From the NCBI RefSeq assembly GCF_024166365.1, contig NC_064846.1, positions 28,913,866 to 28,977,865 on the forward strand: 64,000 bases of DNA, in the 5' to 3' direction. The translations under genes were made by a program, and so were the position numbers. The notes under the pieces are model-generated. The model saw only the letters and a program-made list of their open reading frames with translations, made no database searches and had not been told where the DNA came from. Positions 33,306 through 46,400 of the stretch are shown one piece after another (the stretch's first letter is position 1; the number at the start of each line of letters is the position of its first letter). This stretch comes from Elephas maximus indicus. Lineage: Eukaryota > Chordata > Mammalia > Proboscidea > Elephantidae.

Positions 33306-33369
33306 TATAAAAAATTCTTGAGGCCTCGGGGACAACAGTCAATGTCAAATCACATAAAGAAGCAGGTCA
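33306..33369 (+). mobile_element. L1-4, part 2: start of ORF1
   Basis: A sliver of L1-4 between L1-5 and L1-6. 'acaacagtcaatgtcaaatc' followed by 'acataaagaagcagg' encodes the QQSMSNHIKKQ-like N-terminus of ORF1. Its last 14 bp (33356-33369) are the left target duplication of L1-6. Confidence 0.85.
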
Positions 33370-34649
33370 GGGAGGCAGAACCAAAATGGCGGAATAGACA
33401 GACGCTTCCGGCCAGCACTCTACAACAAAGACCTGAAAAAACAAGTGAAACGAGTGTATTTGTGACTAGCTGGGAGCCCTGAGCATCAAAGGCAAGCTTC
33501 GACAATGAACTGAGGGGCAGGGAGAGGAAGTGGCCATTCAGAAGTGGAGAGGAGTTACTGGTCCTGAAGCACGGGGAGCCCTCAGGCATTATTCCTGGAG
33601 TGGCGGAGGCAGCGGTGGTGGGCTGGTTCCAGCGATTGGCGAAGTTTCCTCAGGGAAGAGCAGCCAGCCACACAGCCTACTCACACCTCCGGAACCTGAG
33701 AAGAATGGCGCTCTTGGCAAAAGTACGTACTTGCATATATTTTACCGTGCCCCACCCACCCTCAAGCTGGCTTCAGCAGCTGAATCCCTGGGCCTGAGAT
33801 AGACCCTGGTGAGCACCTAGAGCCATTCTCCCAGCCATGGAGAAGGAAAAAAATTGCAATTGGGGTGGGGGGAAAGATAATTTGCTAGCTCCATTAACTG
33901 GGGAAGCTCAGTACAGAAGTGGCTCCCATCCAGGTATAAAACATCCATGGACCTTGAGCACCTTTCCCTTCTGCATGGACCTGTGTGGACCTATTTTGGG
34001 AGAATAGGCCCTTGTTGGCAAACTCCAACCATTTCAGCGGTGCGGTGGAGAGGTGGATGTTTGATGTTTGACATTGCTTTGCCTATTAAGCAAAGTCCTC
34101 ACCTATCCACATCAGGGACCTAAGGACTGGTAGCTCCACTCAGGTCACCCAGCCACCTGCGACAGGGGTCCAAGGATAACTGGTACCTCCCAGTCCTTAC
34201 AACCAAAAACTTTGGGTGTCCATGGCCCCTGTGCAGAACCCACCCACCAGCATACTCTAGGGAACAGAGACACGTTTTCCTCAGAGAGACTTGGGGGTCG
34301 GTTCTCTGCCCCCTGCCTTGTTCAGCACGTGAACCCCTGCTGCAATCAGATACCAGTATATACACCAATCACCCCTGCCCTTCTAAGACTGTAAGACATA
34401 GCTTGTACCACACACTTGATGATCAGCTACCTGGAAACCTGAGCTGAATTCATCCAGGAAAACTGAATGGACTCCTAGACTGATATATCTGATAACAGCT
34501 CTAGTCAGCTGGGGACAGGACACCAGAGCTGCAAAGGTGAAAATAATCAAACTAGCTCACTCAAGCAACCCATAGGGGTATACCAAAACAAAACAAAGCA
34601 AGCAGCTATGACACGGTAAACAGGCATAAACTAATGTAATAACTTATAG
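33370..34649 (+). promoter_or_regulatory. L1-6 5' UTR / former promoter
   Basis: About 1.28 kb, moderately GC-rich, starting with a YY1-like motif (33381-33392). It is related along its length to the L1-7 5' UTR (61420-62705, opposite strand) and to the truncated 5' UTR of L1-2. It faces the L1-2 5' UTR head to head. No protein frame inside is credible. Confidence 0.7.
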
Positions 34650-35664
34650 ATGGCTCAGAGACAACAGTCAATATCAAGTCACATAAAGAAACAGACCATT
34701 ATTGCCTCAACAGGCTCTCAAAGCAAAGAATCTAGGGATCTTCTAGATGAAAGTGCATTCCTGGAATTACCAGATGCAGAATACAAAAGATTAATATACA
34801 GAACCCTTCAAGACATCAGGAAGGAAATGAGGCAATATGCAGAACAAGCCAAGGAAGACACAGATAAAGCAAGTGAAGAAATCAGAAAGATTATTCAGGA
34901 ACATAATGAAAAGTTTAATAAGCTGGAAAAATCCATAGACAGACAGCAATCAAAAATTCAGAAGATTAACAATAAAATTACAGAACTAGGCAACTCAATA
35001 GAAAGTCAGAGGAGCAGAATTGAGCAAGCAGAAGCTAGAAATTCTGAACTCAAAGATAAATCACTTGGCTCTAATATATTTGAAGACAAATTAGATAAAA
35101 GAATTTTTAAAAAATGAAGAAAACTTAAGAATCATGTGGGACTCTATCAAAGGAAATAACCTATGAGTGATTGGAGTACTAGAACAGGGAGGGGTAACAA
35201 AAAATACAGAGAAAATTGTTTTAGATTTTTTGGCTGACAACCTCCCTGATATTGTGAAAGATGAGAAGATATGTGTCCAAGATGCTCCATCGAACTCCAC
35301 ATAAGGTAGATGCTAAAAGAAAGTCACCAAGATGCATTATTATCAAACTTGCAAAAACCAAAGATAAAGAGAGAATATAAGAACAGCGAGGGATAAACGA
35401 AAAGTCATCTACAAAGGAGAGCCAATAAGAATAGCTCTGACTACTCGGCAGAAACCGTGCAGGCAAGAAGGCAATGGGATGACATATTTAAAAATCGAAG
35501 GAAAAAAAATCTCCTGCCAAGAGTCATATATCCAGCAAAACTTTCCCTTAAATATGAAGGTGAAATTAAGATATTTCCAGATAAACACAAGTTTAGGGAA
35601 TTGGTAAATACCAAACCAAAATGACAAGAAATACTAAAGGGAGTTCTTTGGTTAGAAAATCAAT
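34650..35664 (+). pseudogene. L1 ORF1: L1-6 ORF1, frameshifted
   Basis: Starts MAQRQQSISSHIKKQ at 34650 and stays open for 155 codons, covering the coiled coil (KLEKSIDRQQSKIQKINNKI). A stop at 35117 follows ..LDKRIFKK. The RRM and C-terminal domain survive in other frames to about 35664 (complement frames there are shadows). About the normal 339-codon span. Confidence 0.88.
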
Positions 35665-36118
35665 AATATCAGGTATCGACCCAAGACTAGAACACTGGGC
35701 AGAGCAATCAGAAGTCAACCCAGACAGGAAAAAAAAAAAAAAAAAAAAGCAAGATTATAAAAGAAAAAGCCGAAAACAGGGTAATGGCAATGTTATTATA
35801 TAAAAGAAGACAACATTAAAAGAATAAAGAGGGAGTAAGAAATTTAATCGCACACCTTCCATATGGAGAGGAAGATACGGCGATACAAGGAAATAAAAGT
35901 TTTAAATTTAGAAAAAATAGGGTAAATAATAAGGTAACCACAAAGTAGACAAACAAGCCTACTTGTCAGAATAAAATACAAGGGAAAAATACAGACTAAG
36001 CAGTAACAAAATCAACAACAACAAATATGAGGAAAGGACAATATATAAAGAAAATCTACTTAGCACATAAAATCAAGTGGGAAAAAGAAACTGTCAACAC
36101 ACAAAAAAAGACATCAAA

Positions 36119-39100
36119 ATGATAGCACTAAATTCAAACCTATCCATAATTACCCTGAATGTAAATGGAATAAATGCACCAATAAAGAGACAGAGAGTGG
36201 CAGAATGGATTAAGAAACACTATCCATCTATATGCTGCCTACAAGAGACACACAGATTTAGAGACACAAACAAACTAAAACTCAAAGGATGGAAAAAAAA
36301 TATATCAAGGAAACAACAAACACAAAAGAGCAGGAGGGGCAATATTAATTTCTGACAAAATAGAGTTTAAAGATAAAACCATCAAAAAGGATAAGGACGG
36401 ACACTACATAATGATTAAAGGGACAATATACCAAGAAGATATAATCATATTAAATATTTATGTACCCAATGACAGGGCTGCAAGATACATAAAACAAACT
36501 CTATCAGCATTGAAATGTGAGATAGACAGCTTCACAATAACACTAGGAGACTTCAACACATCACTTTCGGTGAAGGACACGACATCCAGAAAGAAGCTCA
36601 ATAAAGACACCGAAGATGTAAATGCCACATTCAACCAACTTGACCTCGTAGACATATACAGAACACTCCACCCAACAGCAACCAACCATACTTTCTTTTC
36701 TAGTGCACATGGAACATTCTCTAGAATAGACCACATATTAGGTCATAAAGCAAGCCTTAGCAGAATCCAAAACACTGAAATATTACAAAGCATCTTCTCT
36801 GACCGTAAGGCCATACAAGTGGAAATCAGTGACAGGAAAAGCAGGAAAAAGAAATCAAACACTTGGAAACTGAACAATACCTTGCTCAAAAAAGACTGGA
36901 TTATAGAAGACATTAAGGATCAAATAAAGAAATTTATAGAATCCAGTGAGAATGAAAACACTTCCCTTCAGAACCTTTGGGACACAGCAAAAGCTGTGCT
37001 CGGAGTTCAATTTATATCAATAAATGCACACATCCAAAAAGAAGAAAGAGCCAAAACTATCCCTACAACTTGAAAAAGCAGAAAGGGAGCAACAAAAGAA
37101 ACCCACAGGCACTGGAAGAAAACAAATAATAACATTTAGAGCTGAACTACATTAAATAGAAAACAGAAAACAATTGAAAGAATTAACAAGACCAAAAGCT
37201 GGTTTTTCAAAAATATCAACAAAATTGATAAACCACTGGCCAAACTGACAAAAGAAAAACAGGAGAAGAAGCAAATAACCTGAATAAGAAATGAGAGGGG
37301 CGATATTACAATGGACACAACTGAAATTAAAAGAATCATATGAGATTACTATGAGAAACTATACTGAAAAAATGTGAAAATCTAGAAGAAATGGATGAAT
37401 TCCTAGAAACACACTACCTACCTAAACTAACACAAACAGAGGTAGAACAACTAGATAGACCCATAACAAAAGAAGAGATTGAAAAGTTAATCAAAAAATT
37501 CCCAACAAAAAAAGAGACCTAGTCCACATGGCTTCGCTACAGAGTTCTAGCAAACATTCAGAGAAGAGTTAACACCACTACACTAAAGGCATTTTAGAGC
37601 ATAGAAAAGGACGGAATACTCCCAAACTCATTCTATGAAGCCACCATATCCCTGAAACCAAAACTAGGTAAAGACACCAAAAAAAGAGAAAATTACAGAC
37701 CTATATCCCTCATGAACTTAGAGGCAAAAATCCTCAACAAAATTCTAGCCAATAGAATTCAACAACATATCAAAAAAATAATTCACCATGACCAAGTGGG
37801 ATTCATACCAGGTATGTAGAGATGGTTCAACATTAGAAAAACAATTAATGTAATCCATCATATAAATAAACCAAAAGACAAGAATCACATGATTTTATCA
37901 ATTGATGCAGAAAAGGAATTTGACAAAGTTCAACACTCATTCATGATAAAAACTCTCAGCAAAATAGGAATAGAAGGAAAATTCCTCAACATAATAAAGG
38001 GCATTTATCAAAACTATTAGCCAACACCATCCTAAATGCAGAGAGTCTGAAAGCATTTCCATTGAGATAGGGAACCAGACAAGGATGCCCTTTATCACCA
38101 CTCTTATTCAACATTGTGCTGGAAGTCCTAGCCAGAACAATGAGGCTAGATAAAGAAATAAAGGGCATCCAGCCTGGCAAGGAAGCAGTGAAATTATCTC
38201 TATTTGCAGATGTCATGATCTTATACAGAGAAAACCCTAAGGAATCCTCCAGAAAACTACTGAAACTAATAGAAGAGTTCAGCAGAGTATTGGGATACAA
38301 GATAAACATACAAAAATCAGTTGGATACCTCTACACCAATAAAAAGAACATCTAAGAAGAAATCACCAAGTCAATGCCATTTACAGTAGCCCCCAAGAAG
38401 ATCAAATACTTAGGAATAAATCTTACCAGAGATGTAAAAGGCTTATACAAAGAAATCTACAGTACACTTCTGCAAGAAACCAAAACAGACTTACATAAGT
38501 GGAAGAAAATACCTTGCTCATGGATAGGAAGACTTAACATTATAAAAATGTCTATTCTACCAAAAGCGATCTATACATTTAATCCAATCCAAATCCCAAC
38601 GACATTCTTTAATGAGATGGAGAAACAAATCGCCAACATCATATGGAAGGGAAAGAGGTCCCAGATAAATAAGGCATTACTGAAAAAGAAGAACAAAGTA
38701 GGAGGCCTTACTTTACCTGATTTTAGAACCTATTATATCTCCACAGTAGTCCAAACACCCTGGTACTGGTACAACAGATACATGGACCAAAAGAATGGAA
38801 TTGAGAATCCAGACATAAACCCATCCACATATGAGCAGTCGATATTTTGCAAAGGCCCCAAAACAGTTAAAGGGGGAAAAGACACACTTTTTAACAAATG
38901 GTGCTGGCAGAACTGGATATCCACCTGCAAAAAAATGAAACAAGACCCATACCTCACTCCATGCACAAAAACTAACTCAAAATGGATCAAAGACCTAAAT
39001 ATAAAATTTAAAATGATAAAGATCATGGAAGAAAAAATAGGGACAGCGTTAGGAGCCCTAATACATGGCATAAATAGTATACAAAACATTATAAAGAATG

Positions 39101-39920
39101 CAGAAGAAAAACTAGATAATTGGGAGCTCCTAAAAATCAAACACCTATGCTCATCCAAAGACTTCACCAAAAGAGTAAAAAGATTACGTACAGACTGGGA
39201 AAAAGTTTTTAGCTATGACATTTCTGATCAGCGCCTGATCTCTAAAATCTACATGATACTGCAAAAACTCAACTGCAAAAAGACAAATAACCCAATTAAA
39301 AAATGGGCAAATGATATGAATAGACACTTCACTAAAGAAGACATTCAGGTACCTAACAGATATATGAGGAAATGTTCAAGATCATTAGCCATTAAAAAAA
39401 TAGAGGAATGCAAATCAAAACTACAATGAGATTTCATCTCACTCCAACGAGGCTGGTATTAATCCAAAAAACACAAAATAATAAATGTAGGAGAGGCCGT
39501 GGAGAGATTGGAACACTTATACACTGCTGGTGGGAATGTAAAATGGAACAACCACTTTGAGAATCAATTTGGCACTTCCTTAAAAAGCTAGAAATAGAAC
39601 TACCATAGGATCCAGCAATCCCACTCCTTGGAATATATCCTAGAGAAATAAGAGCCTTTACTCAAACAGATATATGCCCACCCGTGTTTATTGCAGCACT
39701 GTTTACAATAGCAAAAACATGGAAGCAACTAAGGTGCCCATTAATGGAAGAATGGGTAAATAAATTATGGTATATTCACACAATGAAATACCACACTTCG
39801 ATAAAGAACAGTGAGGAATCTGTGACACATTTCGTAACATGTAGGACCCTGGAAGGCATTATGCTGAGTGAAATTAGTCAGTTGCAAAAGGACAAATATT
39901 GTATAAGACCACTATTATAA
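36119..39920 (+). pseudogene. L1 ORF2: L1-6 ORF2, multiple lesions
   Basis: Starts MIALNSNLSIITLNVNGINA at 36119. The endonuclease has ICCLQETH with one residue missing just after it, LGDFNTSLS and SRIDHILGHK (36411-37073). The conserved H of the SDH motif is replaced: the copy reads SDRKA. The RT box reads FADV instead of FADD (near 38207), so the catalytic pair is broken. The C-terminal part (38374-39429) is open for 351 codons (WYWYNRYMDQKNGIENPDIN). The end, 39684-39920, closes with CIRPLL. It is clearly inactive. Confidence 0.9.
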
Positions 39921-40921
39921 GAACTTATGAAATAGTTTAAACTGAGAAGAAAATATTCTTTTGTGGTTATGAGAGGAGGGAGGGAGGGAGGGTGGGAGGG
40001 GGCATTCACTAATTAGTAGATAAGAACTACTTTAGGTGAAGAGAAAGACAGCACACAATACAGGGGAGGTCAGCACAATTGGACTAAACCAAAAGAAAAG
40101 AAGTTTCCTGAATAAACTGAATGCTTCGAAGGCCAGTGTAGCAGGGGCAGGCATCTGGGGACCATCATTTCAGGGGACATCTAAGTCATTTGGCATAAAA
40201 AAAATTTATTAAGAAAACATTCTTCATTCCACTTTGAAGAGTGGCGTCTGGGGCCTTAAGCGCTAGCAAGCAGCCATCTAAGATGCATTGATTAGGTCTC
40301 AACCTACCTGGATCAAAGGAGAATGAAGAACACCAAGGACACAAGGTGATTACGAGCCCAAGAGACAGAAAGGGCCACATGAACCAGAGACTACATCATC
40401 CTGAGACCAGAAGAACTAGATGGTGCCCAGCTACAACCGATGACTGTCCTGAAAGGAAACACAAGAGAACCCCTGAGAGAGCAGGAGAGCAGTGGGATGC
40501 AGAACCCAAATTCTCATAAGACCAGACTTAATGGTCTGACTGAGACTAGAAGGACCCCAGTGGTCATGGTCCCCAGACCTTCTGTTGGCCCAGGACAGGA
40601 ATCATTTCTGAAGCCAACTCTTCAGACATGGATTGGACTGGACAATGAGTTGGAGAGGGATGCTGGTGAGGAGTGAGTTTCTTGGATCAGGTGGACACTT
40701 GCAACTATGTTTGCATCTCCTGCCTGGAGGGGAGATGAGAGGGTAGAGGGGGTTAGAAGCTGGCGAAATGGACAGGAAAAGAAAGAGTGGAGGGAGAGAG
40801 CAGGCTGTCTCATTAAAAAGGGGGAGATTAATTGGGAGTGTGTAGCAAGGTGTATATGGGTTTTTGTTTGAGAGACTGACTTGATTTGTAAACTTTCACT
40901 TAAAGCACAATAAAATGTATT

Positions 40922-40935
40922 AAAAAAAAAAAAAA
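40922..40935 (+). terminator. L1-6 3' end and poly(A) tail
   Basis: The 3' UTR ends 'aaagcacaataaaatgtatt' with AATAAA (near 40908) followed by a 14-A run. This marks the insertion endpoint. Confidence 0.85.
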
Positions 40936-40946
40936 GAAGCAGGACA

Positions 40947-42875
40947 AGGTGGCCCCAGCAAGTGACCAACATAAAGAATCAGAAAATGTTCTGGAGGCAG
41001 ATAAGGTAATGAAAGTTCCTGATAAAGAATTCCAAAGACTAAAATACAGAGCTCTCCAAGAGTTCAGGAAGGAGAGCAGGCAAAACTTAGACCAGGTCAA
41101 GGAACACACAAACAGAGCAATAGAAGAATTCAGGAAAACAATATAAGAACAAAATGACAAAATGAACAGGCTGCTAGAAACCATACGGTGACAGCAACTA
41201 GAAATCCAAAAGATTAACAATAAAATTTCAGAGCTAGACAACTCAGTATAAGATCATAAGAGCAGAATTGAGACAATGGAAATCAGAATTAGTGAGATTG
41301 AAAATAAATGCCTTGACACCAATTTGTTTCAAGAAAAATGAGAAAAAAGAATGAAAACAATATGAAGAAATCCTAAGAATTATGTGGGATACCATCAAGA
41401 GGAAAAATCTACAAGTTATCAGAGTTCCAGAACGGGGGGAAATAACAGGAAACACAGAGAGAATTGTTGAAGATTTGCTGGCAGAAATCTTCCCTAAATA
41501 TCAGGAAAGATGTGAAGATGTCTGTCCAGGAAGCTCAAAGGACCCCATACAGGGTAGATCCCAAAAGAAAGTCATCAAGGCATATCATAATCAAACTTGA
41601 CAAAACCAAAGGCAAAGAAAGAATCGTGAGGGTTGCTAGGGATAACGAAAAGTAACCTGCAAAGGAGAACCAATAAGACTAAGCTCTGACTACTCAGCAG
41701 AAAACATGCAGACAAGAAGGCAATGGGATGACATATATAAAGCCTTGAAGAAAAAAAAAAAAAAAACAGCTCCCACCCAAGAATTATATATCCAGCAAAA
41801 TTGTCTCTCAAATATGATGAAGAAATTAGGTAATTTCCAGATAAACAGAAATTAAGGGAATTTTTTAAATCCAGACCAAACTTACAAGATATATTAAAGG
41901 GACTGCTTTGTTTAGAGAACCACCAACATCAGAAAACAATCCAAGACTAGGACATAGGACAGATAAAACAGTTATCAACACAGATAGGGAATTCACAAAA
42001 ACAAATCAAAGCTGAAAGATAGAAAATAGGGAACCAGACACGTCAATATGTAAATGATAATAACGTCAAAACAATAAAAAGGGAATAAACAGTGTAGCCA
42101 TATAACTTCCATGTGGAGAGGAAATCAAGATGATATCCAGGAATAAAAGACTGGTTTAAACTTAGAAAATAAAAGTAAATTTCAAGGTAACCATAAAGGA
42201 AGCTAACAGACTTACCCATTAAAATAAAAAAGAAGAAAAACATAGACTCAGCAAACACAAAATCAACAATAATGAAAGAGATGAAAAGAAAATACATAAA
42301 CCAAAAGAATTCAGCCCAGAAAATTAAGCAGAAAAAAGAAGCTGTCAACACCACATACACACACATGACTACATCAAAACAACAGCAGTAAACTCATACC
42401 TATCAATAATACAATGAATGTAAACGGCCTAAATGCACCAGTAAAGAGACAGAGAGTGGCAGAATGGATATAAATCACAACCCATCTATATACTCTCTAA
42501 AAGAGACACACCTTATACACAAAGGCATAAACAAACTAAAACTCAAAGGATAGAAATATATATATATATATATCAAGCAAACAACCAAAAAAGAGGAGGA
42601 ATGGCAATATTAATCTCCAACAAGATAGACTTTGAAGCAAAATGCAACATAAAGGATAAAGAAGGACACTGTATAATGATTAAAGGGTTAGTATACCAGG
42701 AGGACAAAACTGTAATAAATATATACATACTCAATGACAGGGCTCCAAAATACATAAAATAAACTCTAACAGCATGGAAAAGAGAAATTGACAGTTCCAC
42801 AATAATAATAGGAGACTTCAACCCACCACTTTCAATGAAGGACAGAACATCTAGAAAGAAACCCAATAAAGATAC
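40947..42875 (+). mobile_element. L1-4, part 3: rest of ORF1 and start of ORF2
   Basis: Old L1 resumes with ORF1 coiled-coil coding (FQRLKYRALQEFRKESRQN, 40949-41146) and the RRM region (LQVIRVPERGEITGNTE, 41382-41600). ORF1 C-terminal traces reach about 41930. After a spacer, ORF2 starts near 42367 and runs through the first part of the endonuclease (complement of 42573-42866 is a shadow). It ends at '..ataaagata' where the MaLR LTR begins; roughly 3.4 kb of ORF2 plus the 3' UTR are missing. Confidence 0.85.
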
Positions 42876-43400
42876 TGTCTTGGTTATCTAGTGCTTAGCA
42901 GGAGTACCACAAATGGATGGCTTCAACAAACAGACGTTTATTCTCTCATAGCCTAGTAGGCTAGAAGTCTAAATTCAGGGCGTGAGCTCCAGGGGAAGGC
43001 TTTTTCTCTCTGCTGGCTCTGGAGAAAGGTCCTTTTCATCAGTCTTCCCCTGGACTAGGAAGGAGCTTCTCAGAGCAGGGACCCTGGGTCCAAAGGGCAG
43101 GCTCTTCTCTTGGCACTATTTTCTTTGTGGTAGGAGATCCCCATCTTCTCCTCGCTTCTCTCTTTTATATCTCAAAAGAGACTGATTTAAGACACAACCT
43201 AATCTTGTAGATTGAGCCCTGCCTCATTAATATAACTGCCCCTAATCTGACTTCATTAACATCATAGAGGTAGGTTTTAGGTTTTATAGCACAGGGAGAT
43301 CACATCAGATGACAAAATGGTGGACAATCACACCATACTGGGAACCTTGGACTAGCCAAGTTGAAACACATTTTGGGGGGACACAATTCAATCCATAACA
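42876..43400 (-). repeat. MaLR LTR (same family as 10289-10759), antisense
   Basis: Begins TGTCTTGGTTATC and ends ATCCATAACA. The order 'taccacaaatggatggcttc', 'gagctccaggggaaggcttt' and 'gttgaaacacattttggg' matches the first copy. The 5-bp flanks differ (gatac / aatgg), and the two sides are different hosts: L1-4 on the left, hAT on the right. This is not a simple insertion; recombination or deletion at the LTR is likely. Confidence 0.78.
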
Positions 43401-43730
43401 AATGGAATATGTGAGTTATATATTTACATGTGTTTTATATATATGTAGAAAAATCTCTTTGAAAGAACTTCATATACTTTTGCCCTTCTTTTCATGCAAG
43501 ATTCAAGTGTGTCAATGATGGTGTAGTATGTGGTTATGCAAAACTGATCAGGAATATTTTCTAAGGCATCTAGAATCTGAGTGTATAATTCCAGGATTGC
43601 ACTCATCGCTACAGCATGTGCTTCTCAACGTATATTAGAAAAGACATTTTTATACTTAATCATTGCCTAAATATGTTTTAAGAACTGCCCATAGGTGAGT
43701 AGAGGTGGCAAAAAATGTGAGAATTGAACC

Positions 43731-43903
43731 AAAAAAAACCCAAAAAACAACCTGTTGCTGTTGAGTTGATTCCGACTCGTAGCAACCCAATAGGGCAGAG
43801 TAGAACTGCTCCACAGAGTGTCCGAGGAGCACCTGGTGTATTTGAACTGCTGACCTGTTGGTTAGCAGACGTAGCTCTTAACCGCTACACCACCAAGGTT
43901 TCC
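43731..43903 (-). mobile_element. AfroSINE-e (antisense) inside the hAT relic
   Basis: Reverse complement of a full AfroSINE, from an A-rich run and RTE-like tail (tgttgctgttgagttgattc) to the head (accaccaaggtttcc). A perfect 8-bp target duplication aattgaac lies at 43722-43729 and 43907-43914. It is therefore younger than the hAT copy. Confidence 0.93.
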
Positions 43904-44838
43904 AGTAATTGAACAGTAGAAAAAAAATATCAGCTGCTTCGGGGCAACAATCTACTGTGCTGCATTCTATGATATTAAGTGAATGCACAGCACATGGTGT
44001 GAAAATGGCATATTCATTACATACTAAAATTTTCTGTTGAATGCATTTATACTGCCCAGACGTTTTGACAGCGTTATCATAGAACTGGCCTCTGCAGTTG
44101 GAAAAAACAATTTTGCAGACTTCACAAAAATAGTGAAGTACTTGATCTGCAACTTTTTTACTGGTATGAATCTTTAAGCTAGCAAATGTGATCAGTTGCT
44201 CAACAGGCTTTCCATCTGTTGAAGATACATATCTTAAAACAATGCTTAGCTGATCTGTATGAGAAAGATCAAAAGTGGAATCTATGGACAAACTGAAATA
44301 TCAAGCTACACTTATTTCACTGAAAATAGTTGATTGTAATTGATCACTTATTAAGTTTATTAATTTTTCACACATTATTTTAGACAGAGATGATGGGTTG
44401 CCCTTTCCTGTGTTACCATATTTTGAGTTGTGACCTCATAAAAATGGATCAAATTGAGCAACAATTTCAAGTAACAATTTTCATTTTGTGGGGACCCAAA
44501 TACCTCATTTCTTCCTCAAAAAAAAAGATAGTCCACTTTCAGTGATTATTAGGACAGTCACATGTGTTGCAAAATGGCTTTCCAATACTGATGTTCTTTG
44601 TTAATTTGTGTTTCCGGTTCATGAGTTAAGCAAAAACCATGTCTTCAGTTTAAATATGACAACATAGAATCTCTGCAAATTGAACTGTTTCCATGTTTAT
44701 AAATCATATTCTAGTTGCGCCAATCACTAAATCCATTCACGGCAAACCAAGAATTAAATGATTAAAGACTGAGTAGTTTGCAAATAAGACAATACATAGA
44801 GCCAACTGATGGAGAGTACAGTAGCCATTTCCTCTTTT

Positions 44839-46400
44839 TTTCCCGTAGCTTTCAATATTGCAACTTGAGGCTTGAATTTTTTCTTCAGTTCTTTCAGCTT
44901 GAGAAATGCCAACTGTATTCTTCCCTTTTGGTTTTCTATCTCCAGCTCTTTGCACATGTCATTATAATAATATACTTTGTCTTTTCCAGCTGCCCTTTGA
45001 AATCTTCTGTTCAGCTATTTTTCTTCAATTCTCCCTTTCACTTTAGCTACTCAACATTCAAGAGCAAGTTTTAGAGTCTCTTCTGACATCCATTTTGGTC
45101 TTTTATTTCTTCCCTGACCTTTTAATGACTTTTTACTTTTTTCATATATGAAGTCCTTGACGCCATTCCACAATTCATCTGGTCTTCTGTCATTAGTGTT
45201 CAATGCATCAAATCTATTCTTGAGATGGTCTCTAAATTCGGTGAGATATACTCAAGGTTGTATTTTGGCTCTCATGGACTTGTTCTAATTCTCTTCAGTT
45301 TCAACTTGAACTTGCATATGACCAATTGATGGTCTGTTCTGCAGTTGGCCCCTGGCCTTGTTCTGACTGATGAAAATGAGCTTTTCCATTGTCTCTTTCC
45401 ACAGATATAGTAGCTTTGATTCCTGTATATTCCATTTGGTGAGGTCCACGTGTACAATCACCATTTATATTGTTGAAAAAAGGTATTTGCAGTGAAGAAG
45501 TCATTGGTCTTTCAAAAGTCTATCATGCAATCTCTGGCTTCTATCACCAAGGCCATATTTTTCAACTACTGATCCTTCTTTGTTTCCAACTTTCGCACTG
45601 CATTCCAATCACCAGTAATTATCAATGCACCCCGATTGCATGTTAGGTCAGTTTCAGACTGCAGAAGTTGGTAAAAATCTTCAATTTCTTCATCTTTGGC
45701 CTTAGTGGTTGGTGGATAAATTTGAATAATAGTCATATTAACTGGTCTTCCTTGTAGAGGTATGGATGTTATCCTATCACTGACAGAGTTGTACTTAAGG
45801 ATAGATCTTGAAATGTTCTTTTTGACGATAAATGTAATGCCATTCCTCTTCGCTTTGTCATTCCCGGCCTAGTAGAGCACATGATTGTTCAATTCAAAAT
45901 GGCTTGTACCAGACCATTTCAGGTCACTAATGCCTAAGCTATTGATGTTTATACATTCCATTTCATTTTTGAAAATTTCTAATTTTCCTAGATTCATACT
46001 TCATACATTCCACATTCTAATTATTAGTGGATGTTTGCAGCTGTTTCTTATTTGAGTCGTGCCACATCCGCAAATGAAGGTCCTGAAAGCTTGACTCCAT
46101 CCACGTCATTAAGGTTGACTCTACTTTGAGGAGGCAGCTCTTTTCCAGTTATATTTTGGGTGCCTTTCAACCTTAGGGGCTCATCTTCTGGCACTATATC
46201 AGACAATGTTATGCTGTTATTCATAAGGTTTTCACTGGCTAATTCTTTTCAGAAGTAGACTGCTGGGTCCTTCTTCCTAGTCTGGCTTGGTCTGGAAGCT
46301 CAGCTGAAACCTGTCCGCCAGGAGTGACCTTGCTGGTATTTGAATACTGGTGGCATAGCTTCCAGCATCACAGAAAAACACAAGCCCCCAAACTGACAGA
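44839..46400 (-). mobile_element. RTE-4, 5' half, inverted
   Basis: Antisense RTE from the start of the linker after the endonuclease (44842, 'gctttcaatattgcaact') to the very 5' end of the element (46396, 'ccccaaactgacagac'). It parallels 18565-20146 of RTE-1. Endonuclease traces include ITGDWN (complement of 45600-45620; the catalytic motif is kept, unlike in RTE-1), GPTAEQTINW and, in another frame, TDHQL (45301-45457). It joins the sense 3' half directly. The left target duplication is catttcctctttt (44826-44838). Confidence 0.9.

Larger units (their letters stand above)
33370..40932 (+). mobile_element. L1-6: full-length sense L1 (7.6 kb) inserted in L1-4 ORF1
   Basis: Complete element: 5' terminus gggaggcagaaccaaaatgg, 5' UTR to 34649, ORF1 34650-35664, spacer, ORF2 36119-39920, 3' UTR and poly(A) at 40922-40935. 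Target duplication aaagaagcaggtca (33356-33369) / aaagaagcaggaca (40933-40946), one mismatch. Both ORFs have stops and frameshifts, so it is inactive. Its 5' UTR and 3' UTR belong to the L1-7 type, not the L1-3 type. Confidence 0.95.
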
